This document shows, one piece after another, positions 33,756 to 45,090 of a DNA stretch of 64,000 nt. Where the stretch lies: positions 52,656-116,655 of the forward strand of contig QWDQ01000070.1 of assembly GCA_003868215.1 (NCBI GenBank). The letters are read 5' to 3'. The notes beneath the pieces were generated by a model, which was not told where the DNA came from, did not search any database, and saw only the letters and a list, made by a program, of their open reading frames with translations. This DNA comes from Pseudophaeomoniella oleicola. Its lineage: Eukaryota; Ascomycota; Eurotiomycetes; Phaeomoniellales; Phaeomoniellaceae. Positions within the stretch are counted from its first letter, which is position 1. Each line of letters begins with the position of its first letter. Made by a program: the position numbers and the translations under genes.

Positions 33756-35253
33756 CTATGCCTTCGAGAGTGGAACTTCACCGGAGAGCTTCTCGGCCGG
33801 GGATCCATGGCTGTGATGATCGTCAATTCCGGAGATGACATCACGGGTGAGTTCGACGTAGTCGTAGGCGAATTCGCCATGCTCAGCATCGTCGATACCC
33901 ATGATCTCCTCTTCCTCGGTGCTGCGAAGTTGCAGGCCGGGGATGAAGTTGATGACGAAGAGAATGATGCAAGAACCACAAAAGGAATAGACAATGCCAG
34001 TGACTGAATCGGCAAGTTGGTATGCAAGCTGAATGTAGTGGCGGTTCAACCAGCCACCTGAGATCACGGTGAATCCGTCGAGGTGGGCTATGTAATCTGC
34101 AGCGAACAGACCTGTCAAAAGGTTGCCAGCAAGACCACCGACACAGTGGACGGCAAAGATATCAAGAGCATCATCAATCTTGAGCCAGTACTTGATCTTG
34201 GTACCCCAGTTGCAGGCGGCGGCACCGACAACACCGTAGATAACAGCAGACCAGGCTGGGACATACCCAGATCCAGGAGTGATAGCGACAAGACCGGCAA
34301 TCACACCAGAACAGAAACCGACAGTTGAGAACTTCTTCTCCAGACGGTAATCCATCAAGCACCAAGTAATACCACCGACGGAAGCGGCCAAGTTGGTGAC
34401 CACGGCAGCCATGACCGCACGAAGGTTGGCAGCTAGAGCCGAACCAGCATTGAAACCGAACCATCCAACCCAGAGGAAAACAGTACCAATGACAATGTGG
34501 GTGACATTGTGTGGACGGTAGTTGAGCTCGTGGGTACCGTGGCCACGGCGTTTACCGAGCATCAAGGAGTAGGCGAGAGCAGCGGCACCGGACGAGATAT
34601 GCACGGGTGTACCGCCGGCGAAATCAAGACCACCGAGCTTGAAGACCCAACCCGAGGCGTTCCAGGTCCAACAGGCAATTGGGTCGTAGATGATGGTGGA
34701 CCAGACGAATGAGAATACCATGGCAGGAAGCATTCGGCCGCGCTCGGCAACAGCACCAATTGCCAAAGCAACGGTAATGGCAGCGAACATTCCCTGGTAG
34801 ACGGCGAAAAGGAGATCGGGAATCTTGGTGGAACCGACAGATGGTGCTCCCAAAACGTTCCTGAATCCAATGTTTTCCTACGAGGGTTGGTCAGTCTCGT
34901 CGAGGCACGGGTGAAGGTGGCATAGAGCTTACCAAGTCGCCGATGTAAGAACCAGCAGTATGGGAGAAGGATAGTGAATAGCCCCAGAAGAACCACTGGA
35001 ATGAGATAAGGCCAGTGGACATGATCGATAGCCAGATCAGAGACAGGGCAGACTTTCTTCGGGCCAAGCCTGAGTAGAAGAAGCCGACGCCGGGAATCAT
35101 GAGCAAGACCAAGGCAGTCGCAGTGATCATCCAGGCAATATCACCAGACGTGTAGAAGATGTTCAAGTCTTCGGTGAGCGAGTCGCCGCCAGTCATTGTA
35201 GTGCCATTGTAAGGAAACAAGGGCACGTAGTCGGTGCTGGTATCGGACGACAT
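33756..35253 (-). CDS. MEP: Ammonium transporter (Mep/AmtB family)
   Basis: Plasma-membrane ammonium permease of the Amt/Mep/Rh family with 11 predicted membrane helices. Two exons: 35253..34933 and 34877..33756, phase 0, giving 480 residues. The signature tryptophan/phenylalanine gate is in GLISFQWFFWGYSLSFS. The conserved DFAGGTPVHISSGAAALAYS carries the first pore histidine and ALDIFAVHCVGGLAGNLLTG the second, so both twin histidines are present. An outer loop has WNASGWVFKLGGLDFAGG and the C-terminal cytosolic tail begins after FINFIPGLQLRSTEEEEIMG and contains GIDDAEHGEFAYDYVEL, the family's regulatory tail motif. The gene faces a long empty spacer. A GATAAG site (35628..35633) about 380 bases upstream is the kind read by nitrogen GATA factors, but regulation is inferred. 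Confidence 0.95.
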
Positions 35254-35627
35254 GGTGAATTAAATTGTGGACGGTGTCTCTTATTATTCCTTTATCCCCT
35301 TTCCCTGTTTCTCTCTATACTTGTTGTCTTCACTGGATTATAACCGTAGTTGGATGCACAAATCGAAAGGAACGTATCGGTTGGAAGTAGCAATTATGGA
35401 AGAACTGGTGTTGAGGAAGAAAGTAGTCAACCAGGACTTGACCCAGGAGTGTGGCACAAGGAAAGAGAGGAAAGGAAACTCACCAGGGTCAGGATTGGGG
35501 GGGAAGTTGTTATGTACCTTGTGGTTGTTGTATTAGAACGAGAGGGCGCCCGAATGGATGGGAACGGTGGCGCCCGGTGGTAACCCATTGCGGGCCTTGG
35601 CTCATTGGGGGTCCCTCGGAGGGTGCT

Positions 35628-35633
35628 GATAAG
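35628..35633 (+). promoter_or_regulatory. Candidate GATA-factor site upstream of the ammonium transporter
   Basis: GATAAG, preceded by T, fits the HGATAR site bound by AreA/Nit2-type nitrogen regulators. Ammonium permease genes are classic targets, so the position is suggestive, but a single six-base match occurs often by chance. Confidence 0.3.
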
Positions 35634-36753
35634 GAAAGCTGTTAATTATTAGGTGTAACTATGTATATTATTAAGTTCAACGTTGTACACCTGCACGCTT
35701 CAATATGCTCTAGCTGTAGCTCCGTCTCGCGTATTGTCCAATCTGCATTCTCGCTAGTCTTTAGCTAATATAATTACCCTCAAAACTAGATCCGGCCTCG
35801 AACTTAGCTTGCCCGTGAAGAGTTATTAGTCCGAGAATATAGCGATGTCGCATAGTACTACATAGTATTACTATGCCTAGGACCCTCAGTCCCTCAAGTT
35901 ACCTGACTGCTAATACCAATAGTCATCCTTCCATCAGAGATCACCGAGTTCGTATTTCCCTACCGCAGCCGGCGACCCTTCGTGAAGGCAAATCGATATG
36001 ATCCTTTGACCAACTAATCAGAAGTAGTGACAGTGACCCCAAGTACCTTCCAACTCATCAGAGTAGATTTTTACCTAGATCTTTTGTTGGTTTCGCAGGA
36101 TGACTTGGGGGCGGTATCGTAGACTGTGGTGCAGAATACGAACAACCACATGCCTCACCTGGTTAAGTGCAACCTTTTTGAATACCTTTGTGTCACCCCA
36201 TGCAAATGATGTTCAGGGCAAGAATGCCGCTAATGGCCGGAGTGGCGCTATGCCATGCTCATGCTACTCTACCTTCTGGAAGGACGGCCGATGCAGGAGA
36301 ACAAACAAGCCGATAGGGTGAATAGACGAGACGGCACAACGGATAGAGGGAGAAAGAGGGAGGGATGCTAAGGAAGGGTGTGTGTGGTGTATGGTGCGTG
36401 GTGTGGCAACCGAGATTGCTTTGTCTTCCGCACTTTGTGGTGGTGGGGATCGTAATTCATGAACGGCGCTGAAGTTTCGCTTTAGTTGATCGGGCAATGT
36501 CGTACCCTAGATGAGCTACTAGGTATCCCGGAGGGCTAGAATGCCAGGGAAAAAGGAGGTATACGTAAAAGAATTGAGCGACAGTACTTGATAATATATA
36601 TCTGTCGGCAGTCTGATCTAGATTGAGCAGTCACCATGAACGCCCCGAGGCACACCCTGTCTGTATTGCGTAGTACACTATCAGTGTGTATCACGTAGAA
36701 GAATTCTCATTGCTGTTTGATGTGTCTCCCCTCAGTCTCCCCCACTCCTTCCT

Positions 36754-36765
36754 TACTACGTAGTA
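36754..36765. repeat. TACTACGTAGTA palindrome copy 2
   Basis: Exact copy; degenerate relatives (AGTACTATCGTAGTA) follow within 20 bases. Confidence 0.9.
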
Positions 36766-36861
36766 TTACAGTACTATCGTAGTATGGGTTAGCATGCCCG
36801 AGTCGCTTTGAGAGATCCGGATGGATGAAATCTTGGCATCGAATCCTCCTGCTCGTACTGA

Positions 36862-36873
36862 TACTACGTAGTA
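36862..36873. repeat. TACTACGTAGTA palindrome copy 3
   Basis: Exact copy, 108 bases from copy 2. Confidence 0.9.
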
Positions 36874-38038
36874 CATCTAAGTTACCATAGTCCAACATAT
36901 CACAGAATTACTAATTATGTACATTGATATAATTAGGTGGCAGAAGGTAGGGCCATGTCTCTCTCATCTCTGAGGACACGATCTACTTTCTGATAACGCA
37001 TTACATGTTCTTCTCCCTCTATGCACAGTGTTGCACGATCTTTATCCAGATATCGATCGAGATATGCAAGTGGTGCATCATCTGTCAAAAGGCTCGTGTC
37101 AACCCACTTTAAGCCCTTCCCGTCAAGTCATTTACTCACTCAACTCCACGATTTTGCTTTTCCAGAACAATTTAACGTTTCAGTCCGATTCCAGACTCGT
37201 AGGGATCAATCTGCAGTGACCCAGATTTGCCCTTCGCGACGAAAACTACGGTAAAGTTTGGGCTTAATCTGGATAGCGAAATTAAATAAAAAGCGCATTC
37301 GTCTCAGTGCTAATTGTCCAGAGTCAATGGTCCGCGTACCGTTCGCGTAATCACCATCGCGACCTACCTACTACCGAGAACCCCCTGCTCGCTCGCTTCA
37401 AGAGCTCGGAGCAGTTCACGCTGGCCATGGGTTATACTTGACATCTCAAACAGACGATGAGCAACGGCGTCCAGAGAATTGAAGAAAACACAGTGCCACA
37501 CTTCTCGGCTCATCAAGAGGACGTGGGGGAAGATCAACGTACGCGATGGAATCCAGCTCTAGGTCTTCTTCCTCTTCCTGCCTTCCAAAACTCCAACGGA
37601 TAATCTATGACTGACCACACACATCCCCTTCCCTCCATCTAGCAGACCCCTGCCCATCTGCCCATCTGCCCAGCTAGCAAACCTATCTCCTACACTTCTT
37701 TCACGGCTTCACCACTTCACCACTTCACCAGCACATGGAGAGGAAATCCCGAGTATCCATTCATATCAAATCACACACTATCACCTCAACAGCCTGGCAG
37801 CCGAAGCAACCTCGGTGTGCCGAGTAAGCCGCCTTCGCCGCCTACGTAGGAGGTAAGTACAGTACAGTACGCCGGACGGGGCCACCCCCACTGCCCCACG
37901 CGCCTTGTTCGGCGTTCTGCTAAGAGCAGATTTGCCAAGAGATAAGCATTGTCGATGTGATTGGTTCGAACCTCATTTCATTGTACGTAGTACGACGTAG
38001 TAGCGTAACTTTTACTGTGTTCCTTCGAGCGTTCTTGC

Positions 38039-38050
38039 TACTACGTAGTA
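38039..38050. repeat. TACTACGTAGTA palindrome copy 4
   Basis: Exact copy, with the degenerate TACGTAGTACGACGTAGTAG 50 bases before it. Confidence 0.9.
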
Positions 38051-38905
38051 CAATTTGTAAAGCTTGGCATGTCTGTCTACCTGCCTAGGTCGGTTAGATG
38101 TCCAAGTCACCTTACTCTGCTAGACTAACCGAACCAGCCAACCGACCAGCCAAGACAAACATACAGCAAAGTAAGACGCATCTTTGTAGGTAAGTTACTC
38201 AGTCACCACCACCGTATGAGTCGCTGCGCTCTTCCCGTCGAAAGGAAAGATGGAGATTGCACTTGACTCTAGTAGAGTAGGGAAAGAGAGCGTGTGTGAG
38301 AGAGGAACGGCGGAAAAAGGGAACAACCAGAAGAGGAAGGTGTATGAAATAGATCATGACGATGCATGAATGGCTGACTACCTACTTAATTAGTATCTGT
38401 TCTGGTATTGGTTGTCGAGGTATCATATCTAAGTTATGATATATCTAAGGTAGACATGTGAATCCTACCTAGGAGGTAGTAACGTCAAAGGGACATTCAA
38501 CAATCGCAGCATGAAGCACATCTCAAACATACCTATCTGGTTTCTCAAGTGAACAATTATCATCATTGTATTAAAAACATTAAGATGGACAGGTGAAAAG
38601 GATCAAATTGACCTTCCTCCAATGTCCGGTATATACATAATATATACGTTGCCTCGCTCCCCTGTTTAAAAATACCATCGCTCATCACCCGACGACGACG
38701 ACGCTTTAGGTACGCTAGTAATAATGATATAAAGGAGAACGTCGTAGATAGTAAGCAACCCACGAATACCGAAAAACGAGTGCTGTCGATCCGGGGTCGG
38801 TTGCGTATGCCTTTCCTGCTTGCTTTGACCCTCTCCGAAGAAACACACCCTTGGACTGATCTGGAAGATTTCGCACTTGGATCAAATCTTCGTCGAAGCA
38901 GACTG

Positions 38906-38937
38906 GGCTTGCTCTAAGCTTGCTCTAAGCTTGCTCT
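38906..38937 (-). repeat. 11-base triplicate repeat across the SSK2 stop codon
   Basis: AGCTTGCTCTA-type units repeated about three times on the plus strand (AAGCTTGCTCT twice, preceded by GGCTTGCTCT). The TAG stop at 38925..38927 lies on the junction of two units. Confidence 0.85.
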
Positions 38938-41900
38938 ATACTGTGCGGAAAGTTATTCGAGTTTTGCCGTGACCAGCCACCACCGCTGCTGCTACTCGAA
39001 GCTGACATTGGCTCGTTGCTGCTCGAACTACCGCCTCCTCCTTCGACAACCATTTTGCGGATTTCTCCTATCCAGGGATGAATCAGCAGTTCCGCCGCTG
39101 TGGCTCGCTTAGCGGGATCTCTCTCGAAGCAACGCTTCAAGAAATCAAGGCCATCTTCGCTGAGCTGGTCGGCGGTAGGCAACGGTGGTGGGTTCCCTTG
39201 GGCGATATTATACATGATGGCCCACTCGTTGTCGAGATTCTGCCAAGGGCGCCGCCCGGTCGCCATCTCGAGAATCACGCATCCAAGTGACCAAACATCA
39301 GCGGCTGACGAATAACGCGTAGACGCACCAAGAGATGACATTGACGATATCGAGGACGACCGAGATCCAGGCGTTGGGGGAGTCTGAGGGGTGCTTGGTG
39401 CGTCACCTCGGATCACTTCTGGGGACATGTACATCGGCGTCCCGGTCATGGATCGCTGGGGACCGCCGCGTTGGACATGCGCGCCTCCGTTGGCGCCTTG
39501 AGCATTGGGTGCATCTGGCTTATGAGGTGGCATTGGCGTAGGTTCGGGCGCCATGATTGTCTTACCTTGACGCGCAATGATCTTGGCAGCACCGAAGTCC
39601 ACGAATTTGATGACTCCATTGTGGTCAAGCAAAATGTTCTCAGGCTTGATGTCACGATGAACAATTCCGGCCTGATGGAGGTAGGCGAGACCCTCGAGCA
39701 TTTGCAAGGCATAAACCATGATGACGATCTCGTCTTCGATCCGTCCGTGCTCAAGCAGTCCTGCAACGGATCCACCTGAGCAATATTCCATAAAAATATA
39801 AACCTTGTCTCTATGGACTTCAATGCCGTAATATGAGACAATGTTGGGATGGTCAAGGACAGCCAACACACCCATTTCGTCACCAATTTGCTGCACAATT
39901 GTTGGAATGAGTTGAGGGTCCTGTAAGCGGATCTCTTTGACTGCCATGAGATACCCGGTATCGAGGTTGGTTGCCGCATATACTGAGCCAAAAGTTCCTC
40001 CACCGACATATTGTCCTTGCTGCCAGCGCATAGTGACATTTGTAGCTGATGATGATAAGAAGGTCAAGGATCGGTCTGCTTCACTTGATGCCTCTTCAAG
40101 GACGCGTCCGCATTGCCTGTTGCTTTCTATATTCCGACGGAGTTCTTCGATGACCGCTAGCGCAGCCAGACGTTGCTCTGTCACCACTTTGCTAGCTTCA
40201 TCGTCGTCACGCATACGGGACATATCGAAACGCTTGCTCTGACCGCCGTTGATAGCATCGAGCCGTAACTTCTCTTGTTGCGCAGCAAGAGTTGATCTAG
40301 CGCCCATGATATCGAAGTGCGAAATAAGAAGAGACATGCAGCCTGCTACTTTTACTCGGAGCCTAGTATATTCATCAGGGCCGATAGAGAGAATATTTTG
40401 CCCTCTTGTCATCATCATGGCGAATTCAAGTGCCACGACGGCCCACTTGAAAGTCTTTCTGTCGGCAGCATCACAGTCGTCGCAGATAAAACTAACCCAA
40501 TCCAGAGCGAGCCGTGTCAGTTTGAGGTTGTTCATTGCTCGTCGATTGGGATCCATGTACAACAGAGATCGTTTCCCGAATTCGGTGGCGAATGCAAAAC
40601 AAGACTGAATGAGATCTGGACTCGCGATACCACGATTCTCTCTTTGGATGATCTCGACACTTTCCATAATGGTATTCGAAAGCTTGAACGTAGTTTTCTT
40701 GATCCTTTGAAGCTCAACGTTAACACGCCCAAGATTTGCGCGCTGCTCAATCACAATGTCAAGCTCTCTTCCGGTTGTCGCTATAAGATCGAGCCTGGCA
40801 TTATGCAAGCGTTGCTGGGAGCCGTCGGCAATGATACGCATGCGGCCAATGCGCACATCGGTCGGAATATCTAAGGAATCAACTTCCATGGTGTTACCCT
40901 CCCATTGAATAGGGTTCTCCGGACGAAGGACGAGTAAATAAGGGTTGGTAGGATCTTCCGGAACATCCTCAGCGTGAAATGACGTCCCCAATATAGATTG
41001 CACATCTCGTGGCCGACCGTACAGCGAAGGGGAAGCGATCAGATAGACCTTGTCTTGTTCCACCTCGTGGGTTGACACGAGAGCGTGGCCTGATATTATA
41101 AGCGCTTCGTAATATTCCTGCTGCTCGTTTTCTGGTATTCCGAGACTGAACTCAGTTGCATTTTCAAACCGTTGGCGAAGAATCCTAGAGAATCGGAACA
41201 ATTTTCGCTGACGCACACGGACTGAATCAAGGATGGCTTTATATCTCTTTTCCATACCTGCCGTTGTTTCGTCAGGCCTACTTCTCAGTTCACGCTCAAA
41301 ATGTGCCGTCAGACGAAGAAGTGACTTGGCACATAAGCTGCTGAACTGTTCCGCTACCTCAATGTCACCACCATCCAGCTGCCGGCCAATCTCATTGGAA
41401 AAATCCCATTCTTGCTCTAGAATCTCGGCTTCTTTGAAGGTGTTTTTGTTGACTCCAAGTTTCCAGTTGAGCATCTTGAAATAAAACTTCAATGCATCAA
41501 CGATAGTTGCATCGAAATTCTCATCAATGCAAGGAGGGAGCTCCCAGCCAGGTTCTGGTTGAGATATAGCCAGATACGACTTCTTGATGGAGCAGGCGAG
41601 TCGCATTAGTATCTGAAATTGGGCGATCATTTGATCAATGATGAGACTCGATTGCTGCACCGAGTCCTTGACCTTCTTCGCGTAGGACAACCGGACACGG
41701 ATGATTTCCTGCACAAGCCTGGAAGGGAAATTGATGAGGATAAGCAGCTCCTCCACATACGGAGGAAGATGCCGGACTTCAAAAGCCGAAGCATTCTCTA
41801 TCAGGGTATGTTTCGCTTTCTTGATCACTTTCATAACGCCTCCCAACATGGTCGTGTCTTCTTGATGTTTATCTTTCGTCTCCGGTTCACCTTGTAAGGA

Positions 41901-43253
41901 TCGGAGCCCGTCCTCTTTCAAGACGCGGTCGATGAAGGATGATTCGTCGGTCAAGTCATTAGTCGCTGAGCTTTTGGGCTTTGCCTTCTGAAAATCGAGC
42001 TCTTCATTGCCTACCCAACCTTGCAAAATCGAAAGCTCTGTGTTGATGAGTTGCGTTGTATTATACCAAGAAACAATAGCGTCACAGCTCTCTTTGAAAG
42101 CATCTGAGCCAGCTCGAGGATATGCTGCTTCAAGTTCGTTCCTTGTTGAGTAAAGATGTTCACATTTTTCAATTTTGGCGACAATCTCCTTGACTTGCTC
42201 GAGAGGCGTCTTTCCCACTTCTGCTTCTCCTTTAATCTTGAAAGAAATGATGTCTTCGATGATGGAAGGCAAAGTAGCTCGGGCCTCTTCGTTCATCTTC
42301 TTCTGCATGGGTATACCTCGACCGAATGCTTTCGCTCTTACGCCGAGCCATATCTCATTTTTTAGCGCCTTATCGTCTTTCTGCTCAACCGTGCCGATGA
42401 GCCTCTGCTTTTCCTGCTTGACCACGTCCCCTTTCAACACCGACGCCAGCATCGAATGCCATTCTAACCTTTCTCGGTTATTTGGATCTTGCAGGTCCTC
42501 CGCCGTTGGCTGTAGATCCTCGTTTCCGAGAAATAGCTGCGTTTCAGGATCATAGGGATCATTATCGAAATGAAGTTCGGAAGAAGGTGACTCTTCATCG
42601 GTCTCGGAGTCTGTACTGTATCCTAAACTTGGCGTTGGGGTCTCTGTCGACATCCAATCTAGGGGTTGGCGAACCCGCTGTACGTAGGCTTTTTCTTGAG
42701 CGCGGTATTGTGCGTTGGGATCGCGTCTAGTGCTGCGCATGGCAGATGCTGACCTCGTACGGTTCGAATGAAGAGCTATAAACTGCGGTGGCCTTCGAGG
42801 AGGTGCATAAGTGTTTGATGGAGTACGTGCCGGTCCAGACGGCCGTTGCGGTCTCATCTCTGAATGCAAAGTGCCATCTTGTTTATCGAATCCATTACTG
42901 CCCACTCGCGGCCGATGAGGCATATTACCCCAGGCAGGATGGATACCGGGTGGTGCAGAGGGTTGGTAGAGCCCGGTTGCTGGATTGTAAGCGACAGGCG
43001 TCTCCGAGGTCTGATCAACGTAGGCAGGGTCAACAGTATATGAATAGGCAGCTGGTATGTCATTGAAATCATCAGGACTCGAGGAACCCGAGCCATCAGA
43101 TTCATTCATCTGCGCCTCGGGGTGCTCCATAACTTGTGGTAATCGCCCGTTCTCGAGACGCTGTCCTTCGGTCTCTCGAATTCGTGGTTGTGATTTGGAG
43201 GTTTTGCTTGGGGTGAGCACCGCCACAGGCACTGCAGGCTCGCTGGCCGCCAT
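38925..43253 (-). CDS. SSK2: Ssk2/Ssk22-type MAP kinase kinase kinase of the HOG pathway (SskB/Os4)
   Basis: MAPKKK that phosphorylates Pbs2 in the high-osmolarity and fungicide-response cascade, downstream of the Ssk1 response regulator. Single-exon frame of 1442 residues. Residues 1-200 are disordered. About 250-1060 is the long regulatory region that in the family binds Ssk1 and holds the kinase off. The kinase domain spans about 1075-1395: glycine loop GQYVGGGTFGSVYA, ATP lysine in MAVKEIRLQDPQL, VHRDIKPENILLDHNGVIKF, DFGAAK, the activation segment ending GTPMYMSPEVIRGD and DVWSLGCVILEMATGRRPW. There is a 40-residue Pro/Gly-rich insert between DFG and the threonine of MTGTP, and another Ser-rich insert after PEV, both usual in mould orthologues. 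The tail is Ser/Gly-rich. The stop codon lies inside an 11-base triple repeat. Confidence 0.95.
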   Translation of the reverse strand: MAASEPAVPVAVLTPSKTSKSQPRIRETEGQRLENGRLPQVMEHPEAQMNESDGSGSSSPDDFNDIPAAYSYTVDPAYVDQTSETPVAYNPATGLYQPSAPPGIHPAWGNMPHRPRVGSNGFDKQDGTLHSEMRPQRPSGPARTPSNTYAPPRRPPQFIALHSNRTRSASAMRSTRRDPNAQYRAQEKAYVQRVRQPLDWMSTETPTPSLGYSTDSETDEESPSSELHFDNDPYDPETQLFLGNEDLQPTAEDLQDPNNRERLEWHSMLASVLKGDVVKQEKQRLIGTVEQKDDKALKNEIWLGVRAKAFGRGIPMQKKMNEEARATLPSIIEDIISFKIKGEAEVGKTPLEQVKEIVAKIEKCEHLYSTRNELEAAYPRAGSDAFKESCDAIVSWYNTTQLINTELSILQGWVGNEELDFQKAKPKSSATNDLTDESSFIDRVLKEDGLRSLQGEPETKDKHQEDTTMLGGVMKVIKKAKHTLIENASAFEVRHLPPYVEELLILINFPSRLVQEIIRVRLSYAKKVKDSVQQSSLIIDQMIAQFQILMRLACSIKKSYLAISQPEPGWELPPCIDENFDATIVDALKFYFKMLNWKLGVNKNTFKEAEILEQEWDFSNEIGRQLDGGDIEVAEQFSSLCAKSLLRLTAHFERELRSRPDETTAGMEKRYKAILDSVRVRQRKLFRFSRILRQRFENATEFSLGIPENEQQEYYEALIISGHALVSTHEVEQDKVYLIASPSLYGRPRDVQSILGTSFHAEDVPEDPTNPYLLVLRPENPIQWEGNTMEVDSLDIPTDVRIGRMRIIADGSQQRLHNARLDLIATTGRELDIVIEQRANLGRVNVELQRIKKTTFKLSNTIMESVEIIQRENRGIASPDLIQSCFAFATEFGKRSLLYMDPNRRAMNNLKLTRLALDWVSFICDDCDAADRKTFKWAVVALEFAMMMTRGQNILSIGPDEYTRLRVKVAGCMSLLISHFDIMGARSTLAAQQEKLRLDAINGGQSKRFDMSRMRDDDEASKVVTEQRLAALAVIEELRRNIESNRQCGRVLEEASSEADRSLTFLSSSATNVTMRWQQGQYVGGGTFGSVYAATNLDTGYLMAVKEIRLQDPQLIPTIVQQIGDEMGVLAVLDHPNIVSYYGIEVHRDKVYIFMEYCSGGSVAGLLEHGRIEDEIVIMVYALQMLEGLAYLHQAGIVHRDIKPENILLDHNGVIKFVDFGAAKIIARQGKTIMAPEPTPMPPHKPDAPNAQGANGGAHVQRGGPQRSMTGTPMYMSPEVIRGDAPSTPQTPPTPGSRSSSISSMSSLGASTRYSSAADVWSLGCVILEMATGRRPWQNLDNEWAIMYNIAQGNPPPLPTADQLSEDGLDFLKRCFERDPAKRATAAELLIHPWIGEIRKMVVEGGGGSSSSNEPMSASSSSSGGGWSRQNSNNFPHSIEQA

Positions 43254-43660
43254 TTTTGTGGCGACCAGAGTCGGCGAACCGGGGATAAAGACTTCAGAGT
43301 TTAGCTAGAATGCAGAGTCGCTAGAGATATTGATAGGGATTGAATTAAAACCATTAGGACGATATGAGGCAGGACTTTAGGGAACACGTCTCTCAAGAGA
43401 AAAAGAAATGCTGATGCTACACATAGGAACGACGAGGTGAAGTTGGCGGACCAAGATTATCGTAGGCGTATTAGCACATCTCCCTTATAGACAATAGCAG
43501 TCACAGTACGCGGCATCGTGGGTCAATAGATCGCCCTGTCGGCCTACTACGTGGTACTCAATGACCAACAAACCAAGTACTTGACCTCCTTCAGGTGCTT
43601 CAGCGCCCACTGATTGGGAAGATTACGGGGTAGTGGAGTTAGCAGTTCATTGATTTCTTT

Positions 43661-43672
43661 TACTACGTAGTA
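43661..43672. repeat. TACTACGTAGTA palindrome copy 5
   Basis: Exact copy in the SSK2 upstream region; a one-mismatch copy (TACTACGTGGTA) lies near 43545. Confidence 0.9.
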
Positions 43673-44848
43673 ACTATTTCATCCCAATACCACGAACGGG
43701 AGACGGGTCCGGTTAAGATCCAGTAAAATATCGCGAGCTTGCAACTAAATTATCTCTCTGATCCTCAGCAAAATCTTGGATCGGAGATTAAAACCGTCAG
43801 GTGCCATTTCCGTTTGGCTGGATGCGATTGCCGCTCTTTTCCCAAGGAAGAGCATGACCAGCGTATCGTCATTCGGTCGGGCTTGTCGGTCACCTGTATA
43901 GAAGGAGGATCGAAGGCTTCTATTTACCTACTGTGCTGTGCGGCACTGATTTCCGCTGCCTAACGTTCACGGCCATCTCTTTTCGTGACTGTTGAACACA
44001 ATCTTCAAAGCCAGGAGAACGAGGCTCAGTGTCGAGACAAAGCGAAAAGTACCTAATACCAAGGTACCTTATCTTGCCTCTTGCCGGTAACCTAATTACC
44101 ATACCTAGAACTCGTTAGGTTCTTTTTTCTTTGATTGACGATCTCGGAGCGGCGCTCTCAACCGCCCCTAAATCTCCCTTGAATGCTTGCTTCCCATACG
44201 ACCCAGCGCAGGAGAAATCACAACTCCCGTCTCTAGTTTTATATCACAGATAATTACATGATTGAAGTCAGTGCGTGTTACGGTAGGTTTATCGTGCATA
44301 CTGGATCTACGGAAAATCAGGGATTGCATGGTTCAGAGTGTTGATATTCCCGGTTTTGAGAGATTGCGTTTCAATGCCGTTGCAAGGTTGCTCGCAGGGC
44401 CGCCAAGAAAGAACGTCGAGTCGAAGCGAAAGAAAACAACAGGTCAGAAGATGGAGGAGATTGGGGAATTATAGATTGATCAGTTATCAATTATCCTATG
44501 CAGCATATAGACATTCGAGAGATCTCAAGGGGTAGAGCAGGACATCGTAAATTTTGAGACAATGTGAAAATGGTGACGATTTCGAGATGTTATATGAGAG
44601 TCGCTGGAGGCAGAATTGTTATGACCGCAACCTTGTGAGATGTGGCTTTTAACAACTACACAGCACACAGGAGTCATGCCTGCGGAAAAAGATGTGTAGA
44701 AATTATTATGGCAATCAGCTCATCGCCTGTGACTTAAGAGAGCAACATGAATATACCATAAAAATGACTGAACCGAGTGACTTGACTCGAACTGCAGAAT
44801 GACGTGGTCCCCTCTTTTTCACGTGTCAGGGTGCATTCCGAGCCCCGG

Positions 44849-44905
44849 ATAGGGACTAGGGACTAGGGACTAGGCATTAATGATTAGGGATTAGGGATTA
44901 GGGAT
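44849..44905 (+). repeat. Telomere-like 7-base array GGGACTA then GGGATTA
   Basis: Three GGGACTA units, then after CATTAATGA three GGGATTA units. They resemble telomeric TTAGGG but with a 7-base period, and a TACTACGTAGTA palindrome follows directly. Confidence 0.75.
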
Positions 44906-44908
44906 ACC

Positions 44909-44920
44909 TACTACGTAGTA
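44909..44920. repeat. TACTACGTAGTA palindrome copy 6
   Basis: Exact copy extended to CTACTACGTAGTAG, next to the telomere-like array and about 170 bases before the CHY/RING start. Confidence 0.9.
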
Positions 44921-45090
44921 GCCTCGTTTCTGCTTCTAGGCGATGATGATCTTCTGCAGTCTCTCGCTATCCTGACGTCCGATCCCAAGTACTTGCAGCC
45001 ACTGTGCCGATATCCTTGATGTTGTTGTTTTCCGCAGATACCTCCTTACCATTCACTGCCTTCTCTCCTCAGTGTGGGACACCAGTGTAA

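Larger units (their letters stand above)
35254..38924. other. Long gene-free spacer
   Basis: 3.67 kb with no supported gene: every frame is under 90 codons and none matches a family. It holds the MEP promoter, three exact TACTACGTAGTA palindromes and several degenerate ones, plus Cys/Pro-poor CATCTGCCCATCTGCCC and ACCACTTCACCACTTCACC short repeats near 37650-37735. A noncoding RNA gene or an old element remnant cannot be excluded. Confidence 0.55.
43254..45090. other. Divergent spacer, SSK2 and CHY/RING gene
   Basis: 1.84 kb. Contains two exact TACTACGTAGTA palindromes, one degenerate copy near 43545 and the telomere-like array at 44849..44905. No gene supported. Confidence 0.5.

Noticed and set aside
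37965-37985. GGTTCGAACC motif as a tRNA B box
   Set aside because: The word occurs alone with no A box or anticodon arm nearby.
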